A stretch of 64,000 nt of DNA from Acidobacteriota bacterium (GCA_013286465.1 JABDFR010000003.1:35450-99449), one strand, 5' to 3'. Counted from the stretch's first letter, positions 54,279 to 64,000 are shown. Notes: generated from the sequence alone by a model not told the origin. Numbers and translations: made by a program.

Positions 54279-55196
54279 ATGTCGCGCAAGGCAACGATAG
54301 GAATGGTTGTCGCAGCCGTGTTCCTCGGCGCATTCGCAGGTCAATTGATCGCGCCGCAGCCCGCATCGGCCGTCGCGCGTGAAATCATCGAGCTGCAGCA
54401 GTCGGTGTCCCAGCTTTTGCAGGGCCAGCAGGATATGCGCAGCGCGATGGATCAGCGGCTCGCCGAATTGCGCACGGTGGTGAATCAAACGCTGGACGCG
54501 CAGAATCGCGTGAACACCGAAATGGGCGCAGTTCAAAAAGCGCTGCAAGACACGCAAGCGAATTCCGGGGCGCGAATTGATACCATCGCCACGCAAACGC
54601 AAGGCGTCTCGGACAATATGCAGGACTTGCAGGCGCGCGTAGCAAAGGTCTCGCAGCAAGTCACCGACGTCCAGAATTTGCTGCAGAGCATCGACGCCAA
54701 GCTGCCCGGCACTCCGAGCGCAACCGGAGGCGGAGGCGGCTCTGCCCCACCATCGTCGTCAGCGCTGCCGTCAGGCGTCCCGGCTCCGATATCCTCCGAC
54801 ACGCTTTATCAAAACGCGCTGCGCGACTTCAGTAGCGGCCGCAACGATCTGGCGCGCCAGGAGTTCGGCGATTTTCTCAAGAATTTTCCGCAATCCGATC
54901 TCGCCGGGAACGCGCAATTCTATCTCGGCGAGATCAGCTACGCGCAAGGCGACTATCCAAATGCAATCACGGCGTACGACGCAGTGCTCACAAATTATCC
55001 CCGAAGCTTTAAGCTCGCTGCTGCCTCTCTGAAAAAGGGTGAGGCCATGCTCGCCAGCGGCCAGAAAGCCACCGCTCTGCGGCAATTTCGATCAGTGGTG
55101 AGCCGTTTCCCCGGCACGGATGAATCGCGCCGCGCCGAAGCGCACGTGAAAGAATTGTCTCCGCGCACTGCGCCGGCCGCCACCACTCCGCACTAA
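54279..55196 (+). CDS. cpoB: Tol-Pal accessory protein CpoB/YbgF (305 aa)
   Basis: Signal peptide (about 1-32, [20 protein letters not shown]), a coiled-coil region (about 35-145) made of heptads such as [20 protein letters not shown], a Gly/Ser/Pro linker and C-terminal TPR repeats (about 180-300: [60 protein letters not shown]). This order is that of CpoB (YbgF), which coordinates peptidoglycan synthesis with Tol function at division. The ATG at 54279 has GAGGAGGAG upstream; the longer frame from 54213 is not used. It completes the tol-pal operon. Confidence 0.93.
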   Translation: MSRKATIGMVVAAVFLGAFAGQLIAPQPASAVAREIIELQQSVSQLLQGQQDMRSAMDQRLAELRTVVNQTLDAQNRVNTEMGAVQKALQDTQANSGARIDTIATQTQGVSDNMQDLQARVAKVSQQVTDVQNLLQSIDAKLPGTPSATGGGGGSAPPSSSALPSGVPAPISSDTLYQNALRDFSSGRNDLARQEFGDFLKNFPQSDLAGNAQFYLGEISYAQGDYPNAITAYDAVLTNYPRSFKLAAASLKKGEAMLASGQKATALRQFRSVVSRFPGTDESRRAEAHVKELSPRTAPAATTPH

Positions 55197-55279
55197 TTCC
55201 ATCTTTTCGCTCCTCGGCTCACTTCGGTTATACTCGCCTTGAAGATTTCTCCCTATTTTCTGAAGAGGCAGGTGTTTTC

Positions 55280-55756
55280 ATGTCCGTCAACAAAGTGATT
55301 CTCGTCGGCAGGTTGGGCAAAGATCCGGAAACGCGTTTCACCGGAACCGGCCAGGCTGTCTGCAATTTCTCGGTGGCCACCGATTCCACCTACAAGGATC
55401 GGTCCGGCCAGCGCCAGAAGCAAACCGAATGGCATCGCATCGTCATGTGGGGCAAGCTCGCCGAGATTGGGCAGCAGTATCTGAAGAAGGGGCACCTCGT
55501 GTATCTCGAAGGACGGATTCAATCGCGGCAGTGGGAAGACAAGCGCGATGGGCAGAAGAAGACTTCCTTCGAAATTGTCGCGAATGAAATGAAAATGCTG
55601 ACGTCGCGCTCCGAGAGCATGTCCGCAGGCGCGGGAGCGAGCGCAGGCGGCGGATATGGTGGCGGCGGTTCGCACTCCGATATGGACGCGCCAGGGCCGG
55701 ATGAATCAATGCCGCAAGCTGGCCCGGATATTTCCGACGAAGATATTCCGTTCTAG
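55280..55756 (+). CDS. ssb: Single-stranded DNA-binding protein Ssb (158 aa)
   Basis: An OB-fold domain of about 110 residues ([68 protein letters not shown]), a Gly/Ser-rich linker and the acidic tip DEDIPF that docks replication and repair proteins. Length is normal. It follows cpoB by 83 bases on the same strand, with GGCAGGTG upstream of the ATG. Confidence 0.97.
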   Translation: MSVNKVILVGRLGKDPETRFTGTGQAVCNFSVATDSTYKDRSGQRQKQTEWHRIVMWGKLAEIGQQYLKKGHLVYLEGRIQSRQWEDKRDGQKKTSFEIVANEMKMLTSRSESMSAGAGASAGGGYGGGGSHSDMDAPGPDESMPQAGPDISDEDIPF

Positions 55757-55783
55757 ATTTTTCGTGGGTTTTGTCGGGGACGG

Positions 55784-55839
55784 TGCTTTCTCGTCCGCCA
55801 GTCCGCCTGGGCGGAGAGGAAGCCTTCCCGGTCTTCGGC
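55784..55839 (+). repeat. 56-base dispersed repeat, copy 2
   Basis: Matches the reverse complement of 34891-34946 with only a few differences. It lies just after ssb. No transposase or coding feature is near either copy. Confidence 0.75.
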
Positions 55840-55926
55840 CCCGTTTTTGTTCGCGGGAAAAAGCGCGGAGCACGCAAGACATGACGCTCCGTCCACGATC
55901 CTGCGCGTAACTGGTTTTTCGCTCGT

Positions 55927-55953
55927 AAGATGCCGGCAGAGACGCCGGCGCTA
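55927..55953. repeat. GCCGGCAGRGACGCCGGCG-family repeat, copy 2
   Basis: AAGATGCCGGCAGAGACGCCGGCGCTAC: a near-palindromic 20-base core like those at 43809, 47612, 47755 and 63657. Confidence 0.6.
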
Positions 55954-56349
55954 CTTTTGGCTTTCGGCGTTGGCGCGGTCGGCGTCGAGTTCCTGAAGGA
56001 ATTTTTCGTATTTGGGCTGTTGCTCGGGAGTGAGGAGCGCGCGAATTCGCTTTCGTCCATCCGCGCGAATGGCATCCGACTGCGGCTTCTGCTGTTGCGA
56101 AAGCTCGTGCATCTTGGAACGAATGTCATCCACGATGGCGGCCACTTGTTTCTCTTGATCGTCCGAAAGTCCCACCTGCACGGTCAGCTGCTTCAAAATT
56201 TCGGCGTGCTTGGGATACCCCGAAATGGTGTGCCCGCCATTCGCGCGCACTTCCCAATAATGGATACCCACGCCCCCAAACACGGCGCCCAGCAGAAAGA
56301 CCGCCGCCACCATCACGCCGGCCTTGCGCTGAAGGCTGCTATTCTCCAT
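55951..56349 (-). CDS. Spy/CpxP-like periplasmic protein (132 aa)
   Basis: One N-terminal hydrophobic segment (about residues 8-30, KAGVMVAAVFLLGAVFGGVG) anchors or exports it. The rest is charged and helical (LTVQVGLSDDQEKQVAAIVD, KRIRALLTPEQQPKYEKFLQ), the pattern of Spy/CpxP-like chaperones and heavy-metal-sensor-type periplasmic proteins with repeated L-T-x-x-Q motifs. It overlaps the end of the anti-sigma gene by a few bases and is the third gene of the ECF operon, so it may be part of the stress response. Confidence 0.75.
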   Translation of the reverse strand: MENSSLQRKAGVMVAAVFLLGAVFGGVGIHYWEVRANGGHTISGYPKHAEILKQLTVQVGLSDDQEKQVAAIVDDIRSKMHELSQQQKPQSDAIRADGRKRIRALLTPEQQPKYEKFLQELDADRANAESQK

Positions 56350-56842
56350 GTCGCACATCCGTAATGGTCAAAAATGTCTCATCGCGATTTGCGGGCACGG
56401 TCGTCGGGTCGCTGAACAAACCCGTCGGCTCGTTCTGCCGCACTTGCGCGACTTGCGGCTGCGACGATGTGCCGGATAGATTCACGTACATCACCAGCAA
56501 CGCAACCGCTCCCGCCGACGCCCAAACCGCGCGCCGCGCGAAGATCTCCAACGGCTTCCAGAAGCTAGATTCCGCCGCCGGACGCTCGTTGAGCGCACTG
56601 ATGCGAGCCATCACCCGCCGCGTGAAAAAAGGACCGGGATCGGCCGCAGCTTCGCCGGCAAATCGCAAAATCGACCGGCCACTCAGCGCCGACTCCACCA
56701 TCACGGCACACGCAGAACAAGTCTGCAAATGAGCCGCAACGCTCTCCCGCTCGGCGCCGCTCAATTCATCAGTAACATAGTCCTCGAGGACGGCCTCGAA
56801 TTCCGGACAGGCTTGCAATTTTCTTTCATCCATGTGGCTCAT
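56339..56842 (-). CDS. Anti-sigma factor with zf-HC2 domain (167 aa)
   Basis: An N-terminal zinc-binding anti-sigma domain (about residues 12-45) with the HxxxCxxC signature AAHLQTCSAC, then a linker, one membrane segment (about 108-126, AVWASAGAVALLVMYVNLS) and a short extracytoplasmic tail. It should hold the upstream ECF sigma factor at the membrane. The start overlaps the sigma gene stop as ATGA (56839-56842), a sign of coupled translation. The sensing mechanism is unknown. Confidence 0.9.
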   Translation of the reverse strand: MSHMDERKLQACPEFEAVLEDYVTDELSGAERESVAAHLQTCSACAVMVESALSGRSILRFAGEAAADPGPFFTRRVMARISALNERPAAESSFWKPLEIFARRAVWASAGAVALLVMYVNLSGTSSQPQVAQVRQNEPTGLFSDPTTVPANRDETFLTITDVRHGE

Positions 56843-57513
56843 CCCCTCCTTTCTTTCGACTGCACCCGTCCGTCTGCCCCAAAGCGGCGCCGGTAAGCAT
56901 CCATCATCGCCGCCCGGGCGCGAAACATCCGGACTTTTACAGTGTTTACGTTCAGGTCGAAGATCTCGGCAATTTCCTGCACCGAGAGCCCTTCGACTTC
57001 CTTCAATAACAAAATTCGCTTGTCCTCATCCGACAGGCTCGACAAAAGCAGCTCCACCAGCTCGCGCGCCTGCGCCTGCTCGTCGGGCCCTGCCGGGCTA
57101 CGGCCGGCGGTGGCGTAAGAATCCAGCCGCTGAACTTGCTCTTCCGAAAGATCCGCCTCATAAACCAACGGCCGGACCTTCTTTTTCCTGAGCGAGTCCC
57201 AGCACTCATTTACCGCAATCTTATAAAGCCAGGTCGAAAAGGCCGAGCGCATATCGAACCGGCGGATTGAAACGTAAGCCTTTAGAAAAACTTGCTGCGC
57301 AATCTCCTCAACATCCTCCCGGCGATGCAAAATCCGTGCCACCACGGCGAAAACGCGCTGTTGATGGCGGCGGACCAGCTCCTCAAAAGCCTCGACCGTT
57401 CCATTCTGGGCCAGCCGTACGAGTTCCCGCTCATTCTTCTGACCATCGGTCAGAACGCCGACTCCGCTGATGGCTTGGGCGGATGCAGCCACATCTTTTG
57501 GGACGTTGGGCAT
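56839..57513 (-). CDS. RpoE-like ECF RNA polymerase sigma factor (224 aa)
   Basis: Region 2 (about residues 28-100: LVRLAQNGTVEAFEELVRRH, DVEEIAQQVFLKAY, FSTWLYKIAVNECWDSLRKK) and region 4 (about 150-205: LLSSLSDEDKRILLLKEVEG, SVQEIAEIFDLNVNTVKVRM) are both complete, with an extra linker of about 45 residues between them. It is the first gene of an operon with its anti-sigma factor and a Spy-like protein, and the intergenic region 57514-57608 separates it from a divergent XRE regulator. Confidence 0.95.
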   Translation of the reverse strand: MPNVPKDVAASAQAISGVGVLTDGQKNERELVRLAQNGTVEAFEELVRRHQQRVFAVVARILHRREDVEEIAQQVFLKAYVSIRRFDMRSAFSTWLYKIAVNECWDSLRKKKVRPLVYEADLSEEQVQRLDSYATAGRSPAGPDEQAQARELVELLLSSLSDEDKRILLLKEVEGLSVQEIAEIFDLNVNTVKVRMFRARAAMMDAYRRRFGADGRVQSKERRG

Positions 57514-57608
57514 CAGGTTCCGGTTACATCCGGGTTGGGCATGAAAAATACCGAGAATATGTCACTTTGTACTTGCAGCCAGCTAATGGCTATGTTAACA
57601 CTACACGC

Positions 57609-57980
57609 ATGATTATCGGCGATCGGCTACGTCTGTTACGCGAAACCAAGAAACTATCACAGGGCGACATCGAAAAGCGCACGGGTCTTCTTCGTTGCTA
57701 CATCTCGCGCGTCGAGAACGGTCACACCGTTCCGGCGATCGAGACGCTCGAAAAGCTCGCACGCGCGATGGAGATCCCTCTCTATCAATTGTTCTATGAT
57801 GGAGAAGAACCTCCTGAGCTGCCGAACCTTCCCAAGCGGAAGTCGGCAGATGATATCGCCTGGGGCAGCAAGGGAAAAGAGGCGCGTTTTCTGGGGCGCA
57901 TGCGGCGCTTGCTGGGACGGCTCGAAGAGCCCGACCGGCGTTTGCTGCTGTACATGGCCCAGAAGATGGCGAACCGTTAG
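57609..57980 (+). CDS. XRE-family transcriptional regulator (123 aa)
   Basis: A Cro/C1-type helix-turn-helix occupies residues 1-65 (RLRLLRETKKLSQGDIEKRT, ISRVENGHTVPAIETLEKLA, YQLFYDGEEPPELP) and is followed by a basic, helical C-terminal segment of about 45 residues. The ATG at 57609 is chosen because the HTH begins there. TATGTT at 57591-57596 lies 12 bases ahead, so the leader would be only a few bases. It is divergent from the ECF operon and convergent with guaA. Target genes are unknown. Confidence 0.9.
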   Translation: MIIGDRLRLLRETKKLSQGDIEKRTGLLRCYISRVENGHTVPAIETLEKLARAMEIPLYQLFYDGEEPPELPNLPKRKSADDIAWGSKGKEARFLGRMRRLLGRLEEPDRRLLLYMAQKMANR

Positions 57981-58016
57981 GGCGCGCGGTACCGGAATCT
58001 GCGGGCGCCCTGCCCT

Positions 58017-59579
58017 TTACTCCCACTCGATAGTGCTCGGGGGTTTCGAACTGATATCGTAAACGACGCGGTTAACTCCCGCGACTTCGTTTACCACTCG
58101 TGTCGAAATTTTCTCCAGCACTTCGCGAGGTAATCGCGACCAATCGGCAGTCATCGCGTCTTGCGAGTCCACGACGCGCACAACGATGGTGTCTCCGTAC
58201 GTGCGGCCATCGCCCATGACTCCGACGCTGCGAACCGGGAGTAGTACGGCGAACGCCTGCCAGACTTTTTCGTATAGCCCTGCGTTTCGTATCTCTTCCA
58301 CTACTACTGCGTCGGCCGCTCGTAGTGTATCTAGACGCTCGCGGGTAATTTCGCCGATTAGGCGTACGGCGAGCCCTGGGCCTGGAAACGGATGCTTCAC
58401 GAGAATTTCTTCCGGCAAGCCCAGTTCCCTGCCAATTCTGCGAACTTCATCTTTGAACAAATCCCGCAGTGGCTCGATTAATTCGAAGGGCATATCCTTC
58501 GGCAAGCCGCCCACATTGTGATGCGTTTTGATGGTAGCCGATGGGCCTTTCACCGAAACGGACTCGATCACGTCAGGATAGAGCGTACCCTGCACCAGAA
58601 AGCGGATTTTGCCCGCGCCGTTAGTCGATTGCTCGGAGAGTTTGCGCGCTTCTTCGGCGAAGACGGCGATGAAATCGGCCCCGATCGTCTTGCGTTTGGT
58701 CTCCGGATCGGTGACACCTTCGAGTCGCGAAAGAAATCGCTTCGACGCATCCACGCCATCCACATTCAGGCCGACGCGCTTGCGTAGAAGTTCGAGCGTG
58801 TCCTGATATTCGTTCTTGCGCAGCATGCCGGTATCGACGAAGACGTTGGTGAGCCGGTCGCCGATCGCGCGATGCACCAAGGCCGCAGCCACGGCCGAAT
58901 CCACGCCGCCGCTCAATGCGCAAAGCGCCCGCGCGTCGCCCACTTGCCGCTGAATCGCGGCTACCGTCTCGCCGATGAAACCTGCGCGATCCCAATTCTT
59001 CGTCGCGCCGCAAACGGCGAATACGAAATTCTGCAAGATTTCCGTGCCGAATTCGGTGTGCAGCACTTCGGGGTGAAATTCGACAGCGCAAAGTTTCGCA
59101 GCTGCATTCTCAATCGCTGCAACCGCATTCGCAGTGCGTCCCGTGACGACGAAGCCTGACGGAAGCCCGACAACATGATCGCCGTGGCTGTTCCAAATCC
59201 TCAGGCTGCGCGGGACGCCATTGAAAAGCTTCGATTCGCCTTCGCGCTCAAGCTGCGCGCGTCCATATTCGCGCCGCTCCGCCGGCTGCACATTGCCGCC
59301 GAGCGTGTGCGCCATCCATTGCATCCCGTAACAAATGCCGAGAACCGGGACGGCACTGCGCAGCACTTCTGGATCGCAAACGGGCGCGTCTTTGTCATAA
59401 ACCGAGCTAGGGCCGCCCGATAGAATGATCCCCGCCGGATCGTACCGGCGAATCTCCTCGAGCTTGGCGTTGCACGGCAGGATCGCCGAGAAAACCTCCT
59501 GCTCGCGAATGCGGCGCGCAATCAGCTGCGTATACTGCCCGCCGAAATCAAGGACGACGATTCCTTTCTTAACGATCAC
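58017..59579 (-). CDS. guaA: GMP synthase (glutamine-hydrolysing) GuaA (520 aa)
   Basis: Converts XMP to GMP with glutamine and ATP. The class I amidotransferase domain (about 8-195) has [14 protein letters not shown], nucleophile Cys in [11 protein letters not shown] and [12 protein letters not shown]; the ATP-pyrophosphatase domain (about 215-400) has [19 protein letters not shown]; and the C-terminal dimerisation domain ends KPPSTIEWE. Length is normal. The GTG start has AAAGGAGCG upstream. It is convergent with the XRE gene and follows leuS by 34 bases on the minus strand. Confidence 0.98.
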   Translation of the reverse strand: MIVKKGIVVLDFGGQYTQLIARRIREQEVFSAILPCNAKLEEIRRYDPAGIILSGGPSSVYDKDAPVCDPEVLRSAVPVLGICYGMQWMAHTLGGNVQPAERREYGRAQLEREGESKLFNGVPRSLRIWNSHGDHVVGLPSGFVVTGRTANAVAAIENAAAKLCAVEFHPEVLHTEFGTEILQNFVFAVCGATKNWDRAGFIGETVAAIQRQVGDARALCALSGGVDSAVAAALVHRAIGDRLTNVFVDTGMLRKNEYQDTLELLRKRVGLNVDGVDASKRFLSRLEGVTDPETKRKTIGADFIAVFAEEARKLSEQSTNGAGKIRFLVQGTLYPDVIESVSVKGPSATIKTHHNVGGLPKDMPFELIEPLRDLFKDEVRRIGRELGLPEEILVKHPFPGPGLAVRLIGEITRERLDTLRAADAVVVEEIRNAGLYEKVWQAFAVLLPVRSVGVMGDGRTYGDTIVVRVVDSQDAMTADWSRLPREVLEKISTRVVNEVAGVNRVVYDISSKPPSTIEWE

Positions 59580-59613
59580 ATCGCTCCTTTTGCCTCAGAA
59601 CGATTTCAATGCT

Positions 59614-62121
59614 TCAAGATTTCAGAACGATATTCACAAGGCGCTTCGGCACCACAATGACTTTCGCCGGCGACTTACCGGCAATCAGCGCCGCGACGTG
59701 CGGATCGGCCATCACCAGTTGTCGCAGTTCTTCCTCGCCCTGACCGTCCGCCACCATCAGCTTCGCGCGCACCTTGCCGTTAATCTGCACCACAATCTCA
59801 TACTCTTCTTCCGCGGCCAGATCCTCGCGATAATCCGGCCACCCATATTTTATGATCCCGCCGGAATTCCCGAGCATCTCCCACAGTTCCTCTGAGATGT
59901 GCGGCGTAATCGGCGCGATCATCAGCACCATCATCTCGAAGACTTTTTTGATCACCGCAGGATTGGCGCCCTCGCTAAGCGGCTCCTGCGCATGCAATCC
60001 GTTGAACAGCTCCATGATCAGCGCCACGGACGCGTTGAAATGCCAGCGCTGCTCGAAATCCCGCGTAATGCGCTTGAGCGTCTGATGCGCCTTGCGCAGC
60101 AGTATCTTCTCTTTCAGCGTAGCTTTCGAAATATCGAAGCCGTCGTACGAAAGCGATTTCACGCCGCGCAGCCGCTCAGCCTGCGCATCCACCAATCTGT
60201 AAAGCCGCTGCAGAAAGCGCGAACAACCCTCGATCGCCTGCTCGCTCCACTCCAAATCTTTTTCCGGTGGTGCCGCGAACAGCGTGTACAACCGTCCAGT
60301 ATCGCAACCATATTGCTCCGCCATCTCAACCGCGCCGACCACGTTCCCGCGCGATTTCGACATGGCCACGCCGCCCTTCTGCACCATGCCCTGCGTAAAA
60401 AGCCGCGTAATCGGCTCGTTGATTTTCACCAAACCAATATCGCGCATCACCTTGGTAAAAAATCGCGAATACAGCAAATGCAAGATCGCGTGCGTAATCC
60501 CGCCGACATACTGATCGATCGGAAACCAATGCCGCACAATCTCTTCATCAAATGGGGCCTTGTCATTGTGCGGATCGCAGTAGCGGTAAAAATACCAAGC
60601 CGAATCGACGAACGTATCCATCGTATCCGTCTCGCGCCGCCCCATTTCTCCGCATTTCGGACACTTCACATTCACGAAATCGGGCGCGGTAGCCAGCGGC
60701 GACTTGCCCGTTTCCACCAAATCCACTTTTTCGGGCAGCTTCACCGGAAGCTGATCGTCAGGCACCGGCAACATCCCACACTTCGGGCAATAGATCACCG
60801 GAATCGGCGTTCCCCAATAGCGCTGCCGCGAAATGCCCCAATCTTTTAGCCGGTAGGTAATCTGGGCATTGCCGAATCCGCGTGCTTCGGCATCCGCGGT
60901 CATTTTCTCGATCGCTTCGTCGGGCGATAAGCCGTTGTATGGCCCGGAGCCGACCAGCGTTCCATGCTCGTGCTCGGAAAACGGCACAGACATCGTTGCG
61001 CCATTGAGTGGCGCAGAATTCAACGGCTGAACCACCACGCGCACCGGCAAGTTATATTTTCGCGAGAATTCGAAATCGCGTTCATCATGAGCCGGCACCG
61101 ACATCAGCGCGCCCGTCCCATATTCCGCGAGCACAAAATTCGCCACCCAGATCGGAATCTTTTCGCCCGAAAACGGATTCAGTGCATACCGGCCGGTGAA
61201 AAACCCCTCTTTCTCAGCGGTGGCAATCTCTTCCGTCTTCAAAACGCGTTTGCGCAGACGATCCCACTCGGCATGATCTTGCGCCGACGCCGAACCGCTA
61301 TCCAGCAACTTCGGAACCAGCGGATGTTCCGGCGAAAGAAGGACCGACGTAGCGCCATAGATCGTGTCGATGCGCGTGGTAAAAACTTCGATCGTCTCGT
61401 CGCTGCCCTCGACGCGAAACCGCACCCGCGCGCCCTTCGATTTCCCGATCCAGTTGCGTTGCATGGTGAGGACGCGCTCGGGCCAGCCATCCTCGATTTC
61501 CTTCATGTCCGCGAGCAATTGCTCGGCGTAATCGGTAATTTTCAAAAACCACTGCTCGATCTCGCGCGCCTCAACCAGCGTATCTTCATGCCGCCAGCAG
61601 CAACCGTTCACAACTTGCTCGTTTGCCAGCACTGTCTGGCATTTCGGGCACCAATTCACGCGGCTTTTCTTGCGATAAGCGATGCCGCGCTCGAGCATGC
61701 GCAGAAAAAACCACTGATTCCAGCGATAGTACTCCGGCTCGCAAGTAGAAATTTCCTTGCGCCAGTCGTAGCTGAATCCAAACCGCTTCAGCACCCGTTT
61801 GAATTCAGCAATGTTCAGCCGCGTCCATTCACGCGGATCGATTCCGCGCTGAATCGCGGCATTTTCCGCAGGCAAACCGAAAGCGTCCCAACCCATCGGG
61901 TGCAGCACATTAAATCCGCGCATCCATCGAAAACGCGCCACCGCGTCGCCGATGGTGTAATTCCGCATGTGGCCCATATGCATGGTGCCCGATGGATACG
62001 GCAACATCTCGAGCATGTAATATTTCGGCCGCGCGGGATCAGCGTCCGCATAGAAGGCGTGCTGCTCGTCCCACACCTTCTGCCACTTTTCTTCAATCGC
62101 CCGTGGATCGTACTGGCCCAA
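59614..62121 (-). CDS. leuS: Leucyl-tRNA synthetase LeuS (835 aa)
   Basis: Class I synthetase with the HIGH-type motif [15 protein letters not shown] (about residues 37-51), the CP1 editing domain (about 220-420, with [24 protein letters not shown] sequence), zinc-ribbon CPKC pairs, and the KMSKS-type motif [10 protein letters not shown] (about 595-604). Length is typical. The TTG start at 62121 overlaps the region just after the nfo stop (two bases apart), with GAGGAAGC upstream inside nfo. The coupled nfo-leuS-guaA run is probably one transcript. Confidence 0.97.
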   Translation of the reverse strand: MGQYDPRAIEEKWQKVWDEQHAFYADADPARPKYYMLEMLPYPSGTMHMGHMRNYTIGDAVARFRWMRGFNVLHPMGWDAFGLPAENAAIQRGIDPREWTRLNIAEFKRVLKRFGFSYDWRKEISTCEPEYYRWNQWFFLRMLERGIAYRKKSRVNWCPKCQTVLANEQVVNGCCWRHEDTLVEAREIEQWFLKITDYAEQLLADMKEIEDGWPERVLTMQRNWIGKSKGARVRFRVEGSDETIEVFTTRIDTIYGATSVLLSPEHPLVPKLLDSGSASAQDHAEWDRLRKRVLKTEEIATAEKEGFFTGRYALNPFSGEKIPIWVANFVLAEYGTGALMSVPAHDERDFEFSRKYNLPVRVVVQPLNSAPLNGATMSVPFSEHEHGTLVGSGPYNGLSPDEAIEKMTADAEARGFGNAQITYRLKDWGISRQRYWGTPIPVIYCPKCGMLPVPDDQLPVKLPEKVDLVETGKSPLATAPDFVNVKCPKCGEMGRRETDTMDTFVDSAWYFYRYCDPHNDKAPFDEEIVRHWFPIDQYVGGITHAILHLLYSRFFTKVMRDIGLVKINEPITRLFTQGMVQKGGVAMSKSRGNVVGAVEMAEQYGCDTGRLYTLFAAPPEKDLEWSEQAIEGCSRFLQRLYRLVDAQAERLRGVKSLSYDGFDISKATLKEKILLRKAHQTLKRITRDFEQRWHFNASVALIMELFNGLHAQEPLSEGANPAVIKKVFEMMVLMIAPITPHISEELWEMLGNSGGIIKYGWPDYREDLAAEEEYEIVVQINGKVRAKLMVADGQGEEELRQLVMADPHVAALIAGKSPAKVIVVPKRLVNIVLKS

Positions 62122-62123
62122 GT

Positions 62124-63257
62124 TCAGCTTCCTCGCTTCCGTGATTTCAAAGCAGCCCGTTTCGCCGCAGCATGTGCGCGTGACGTCTTGCGCGGACGCT
62201 CGCTCGGATGTGCTTTCTCGGTCGCGCGACCCGACGCCCGCCGTCGCGCCTTCGCGCGAACGCGAAACCCATCACGCGCCCCGCGCCGCTTCGGCACTTC
62301 TTTGCCAAGCAGCTTCCACAGCGCCACAACATTCCGCCGATCATCCCCAGGCTTATCAATCGGCGTTTCCAAAATAAAAGCCCGCCCCGCAAGCAACGGA
62401 TGATTCAGCACGCGCCCAAACGCCTCGAGCCCAATATGCCCCTTGCCAATGTGATGATGCCGATCCACGCGCGAGGCCAGCTCCTTCTTCGAATCATTCG
62501 CATGGATCACGTAGACATTCGCAAGCCCAATCGTAGCGTCCACATGCTGCAAAGCTGCATCAAGCCCCTGCGCTGTACGAATGTCGTGCCCTGCAGCAAA
62601 AATATGCGCCGTATCAATGCAAACGCCCATCGGCAACTCGCGGCACAAATCCAAAATCGCGTGCAACTCTTCGAATTTTGATCCGACGGAACTACCCTGC
62701 CCCGCTGTGTTCTCGAGCAAGATCCGTAGCCCATCAAGTTTCAAACCGCGGGCCGCCTGTCGCAATCCATCCGCGATCGCCGCAATCGAATCCGGCATCG
62801 TAGCGCCGCAACAAGCCCCTGGATGCGCCACCAGAAAATCCGCGCCAAGCGCCAGCGCCCGCACCAACTCGCCATGAAAAGCCTGTATCGAACGCGTTCG
62901 CAGCACGCGTTCCGGCGAAGCCAAATTAATCAAATAATTGTCGTGAATGACGAGCGGTCCGAGTCCCAGCTCCAACCGGCGCGCCCGAAATCGCTGCGAG
63001 TCAGCCGCCTTGATGCGGGAGCTATCGTTCTCACGCGACCACATCCGCGGACTAGACGAAAATATCTGCAATGCATTCGCGCCCAATCCATGCGCGATTT
63101 CAAGCGCTGCGGAAACGTCTCCAGCGATAGAAGTGTGAATTCCGATCCGACTACTGCCATCCATCCAAGCAGGCGGGCCCGGCGGCGCAACAGGTTCCGG
63201 GCGGTATTCGTCCTCGTCTTCGTAGGCGGGTACTATGCTCTGTGGTTCTTCGGCCAT
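62124..63257 (-). CDS. nfo: Endonuclease IV Nfo with long tails (377 aa)
   Basis: AP endonuclease of base-excision repair. The TIM-barrel core (about residues 32-320) shows [75 protein letters not shown] and [20 protein letters not shown], including the Zn-binding His and Asp residues. It has an acidic, Pro-rich N-terminal extension of about 30 residues and a very basic C-terminal tail of about 50 residues (Arg/Lys/Ala), neither of which is in the E. coli enzyme. The ATG at 63257 has TGAGGGA upstream. The stop is adjacent to the leuS start. Confidence 0.93.
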   Translation of the reverse strand: MAEEPQSIVPAYEDEDEYRPEPVAPPGPPAWMDGSSRIGIHTSIAGDVSAALEIAHGLGANALQIFSSSPRMWSRENDSSRIKAADSQRFRARRLELGLGPLVIHDNYLINLASPERVLRTRSIQAFHGELVRALALGADFLVAHPGACCGATMPDSIAAIADGLRQAARGLKLDGLRILLENTAGQGSSVGSKFEELHAILDLCRELPMGVCIDTAHIFAAGHDIRTAQGLDAALQHVDATIGLANVYVIHANDSKKELASRVDRHHHIGKGHIGLEAFGRVLNHPLLAGRAFILETPIDKPGDDRRNVVALWKLLGKEVPKRRGARDGFRVRAKARRRASGRATEKAHPSERPRKTSRAHAAAKRAALKSRKRGS

Positions 63258-63852
63258 TCCCTCAGGATTTCCCGGAAAGCAAACGGTGAGCGCCGCAATC
63301 AAGCAGCACAAAGCAGTGTAACGGAATTTTCGAAACGCCGCAAACGCGACGGGACCGGCCTTTGGTTTGGCCTCGTAGGGCCCGCGCTTTATGCCGGGCC
63401 TCTTCGTGCACCAGCTCGCCAGTCTGAGACTAACGCGTCCATTCGCTCGTGTTGCCGCTATGGCTGGATCGCGGCATTCACCTTTCGCCTTATCTTCGCC
63501 TTGAATCCACGGGAAAAATCGAAAAATAAGCTGTGCGCGGATTTCGAGGGTAGGGGGAGTGTCCCGATTGCTTTTGCGCCGCTGCTTTGTTTTCAGGTAT
63601 TTGCGGCGTTAAGAATAGTTGAGTGTCCCGATTGTTTCGATTCGCTTTTCCTTCGCTAAGCTGCCGGACAAGACGCCGGTTCGCGACCCTCGCGGGCAGG
63701 AATTCCCCGCCACGCCGACATTGATTCTGCGGCCGGCGCATGAGCCTCGCCGTAAATACAACCCGGGCGCAAATTTGCGATTCCTACTTGCTCAGATTTG
63801 CGGTAAACCTCTCACCTCCACCCCGCGCGGAAGCGCAGAGAGAGGCCGTGGA
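63258..63852. other. Intergenic region with short repeats
   Basis: A 595-base gap with no supported gene. It contains a 14-base direct repeat GAGTGTCCCGATTG at 63557-63570 and 63621-63634 and a GCCGGACAAGACGCCGG element at 63657-63682. The frame 63490-63741 on the minus strand has no ribosome site and is not accepted. Confidence 0.5.
63657..63682. repeat. GCCGGCAGRGACGCCGG-family repeat, copy 3
   Basis: TAAGCTGCCGGACAAGACGCCGGTTC, a divergent member of the family seen at 43809 and 55927. Confidence 0.45.
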
Positions 63853-64000
63853 ATGAAAGACGTCGCCCAACGTCTCCGGCGAATTTTCGCCGCGCTCGCA
63901 CTTTGCATTGCAATCGCGCTCGTCCCAGCAGCACCCGGCATCGCCACTGCCCTACGCGAGCCCGCTGCTCTCTCGCAACAAGATCGCGTCGACATCTTCG
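63853..64000 (+). CDS. Exported protein, N-terminal fragment (truncated by window end)
   Basis: From the ATG at 63853 (with GAGAGAGG about 4 bases upstream) the reading frame is open to the window edge and starts with a clear signal peptide: basic MKDVAQRLRRI, hydrophobic FAALALCIAIALVPAA and an Ala-rich cleavage region around residues 25-31. Only 49 codons are visible. The mature protein cannot be identified. Confidence 0.7.
   Translation, partial: MKDVAQRLRRIFAALALCIAIALVPAAPGIATALREPAALSQQDRVDIF

Noticed and set aside
60964..62403. 479-residue plus-strand frame opposite leuS
   Set aside because: Antisense of a well-supported synthetase with typical shadow composition (many Arg/His/Pro).
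1..64000. tRNA, rRNA, CRISPR array or transposase gene
   Set aside because: None recognised; short repeats found are not regularly spaced and no transposase motif was seen.

Overview
This looks like a chromosomal segment from an acidobacterium (Terriglobia/Koribacter-like). No rRNA or marker phylogeny is available here, so this is inferred from gene content: several giant Oar-type TonB-dependent receptors with an N-terminal carboxypeptidase-regulatory-like domain, serine/threonine kinases carrying WD40/PD40 propeller or TPR sensor domains, a complete Tol-Pal system, a YpdA-type (bacillithiol) reductase, GC-rich DNA and many short dispersed palindromic repeats. No rRNA, tRNA or CRISPR array was recognised.

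Layout. 0-1.5 kb: three small unrecognised minus-strand genes, phage-like in style, behind a near-consensus promoter. 1.7-8 kb: two Gly-rich secreted proteins, Lgt, a small unknown, a BAAT/acyl-CoA-thioesterase-like hydrolase, a cold-shock protein with a long structured leader, and a small Tudor/UvrD-C-like protein. 8-24 kb: four large Oar-like TonB-dependent receptors, three on minus and one on plus; the first two share a conserved leader and an upstream element. 23.9-27 kb: a PAS sensor kinase/LuxR-type response regulator operon with repeated TACYCT motifs over its promoter. 27-33 kb: a zinc-ribbon membrane protein, a membrane protein, a PilZ-receiver fusion and a poorly conserved island. 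33-35 kb: a stand-alone NuoI-type ferredoxin subunit and YpdA. 35-44 kb: three tandem receptor Ser/Thr kinases, each with its own TTGACT-N17-TAAGAT promoter placed so the GTG start lies at or near +1. 44-50 kb: a DUF2785 protein, a tRNA-binding-domain protein, PilZ, ParA/ParB, a DUF151 bifunctional-nuclease-like protein and MiaB. 50-56 kb: tolQ-tolR-tolA-tolB-pal-cpoB followed by ssb. 56-58 kb: an ECF sigma/anti-sigma/Spy-like operon with a divergent XRE regulator. 58-63.3 kb: nfo-leuS-guaA. The window ends inside a secreted-protein gene.

How it fits together. The Tol-Pal genes, the TonB-dependent receptors, Lgt and the envelope-stress-like ECF operon together describe a Gram-negative envelope. 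ExbB/ExbD/TonB-type energising proteins (the TolQ/R/A set) are encoded in the same window as the receptors, but a direct functional link is not shown. Signalling genes are abundant: three Ser/Thr kinases, one two-component pair, two PilZ proteins, an ECF system and an XRE regulator. The most unusual signals are non-coding or in start sites: the leaderless-type kinase promoters, the tolQ frame with no ATG/GTG/TTG start, the nested inverted repeat upstream of parA, the shared receptor leaders, and at least three families of short palindromic repeats.
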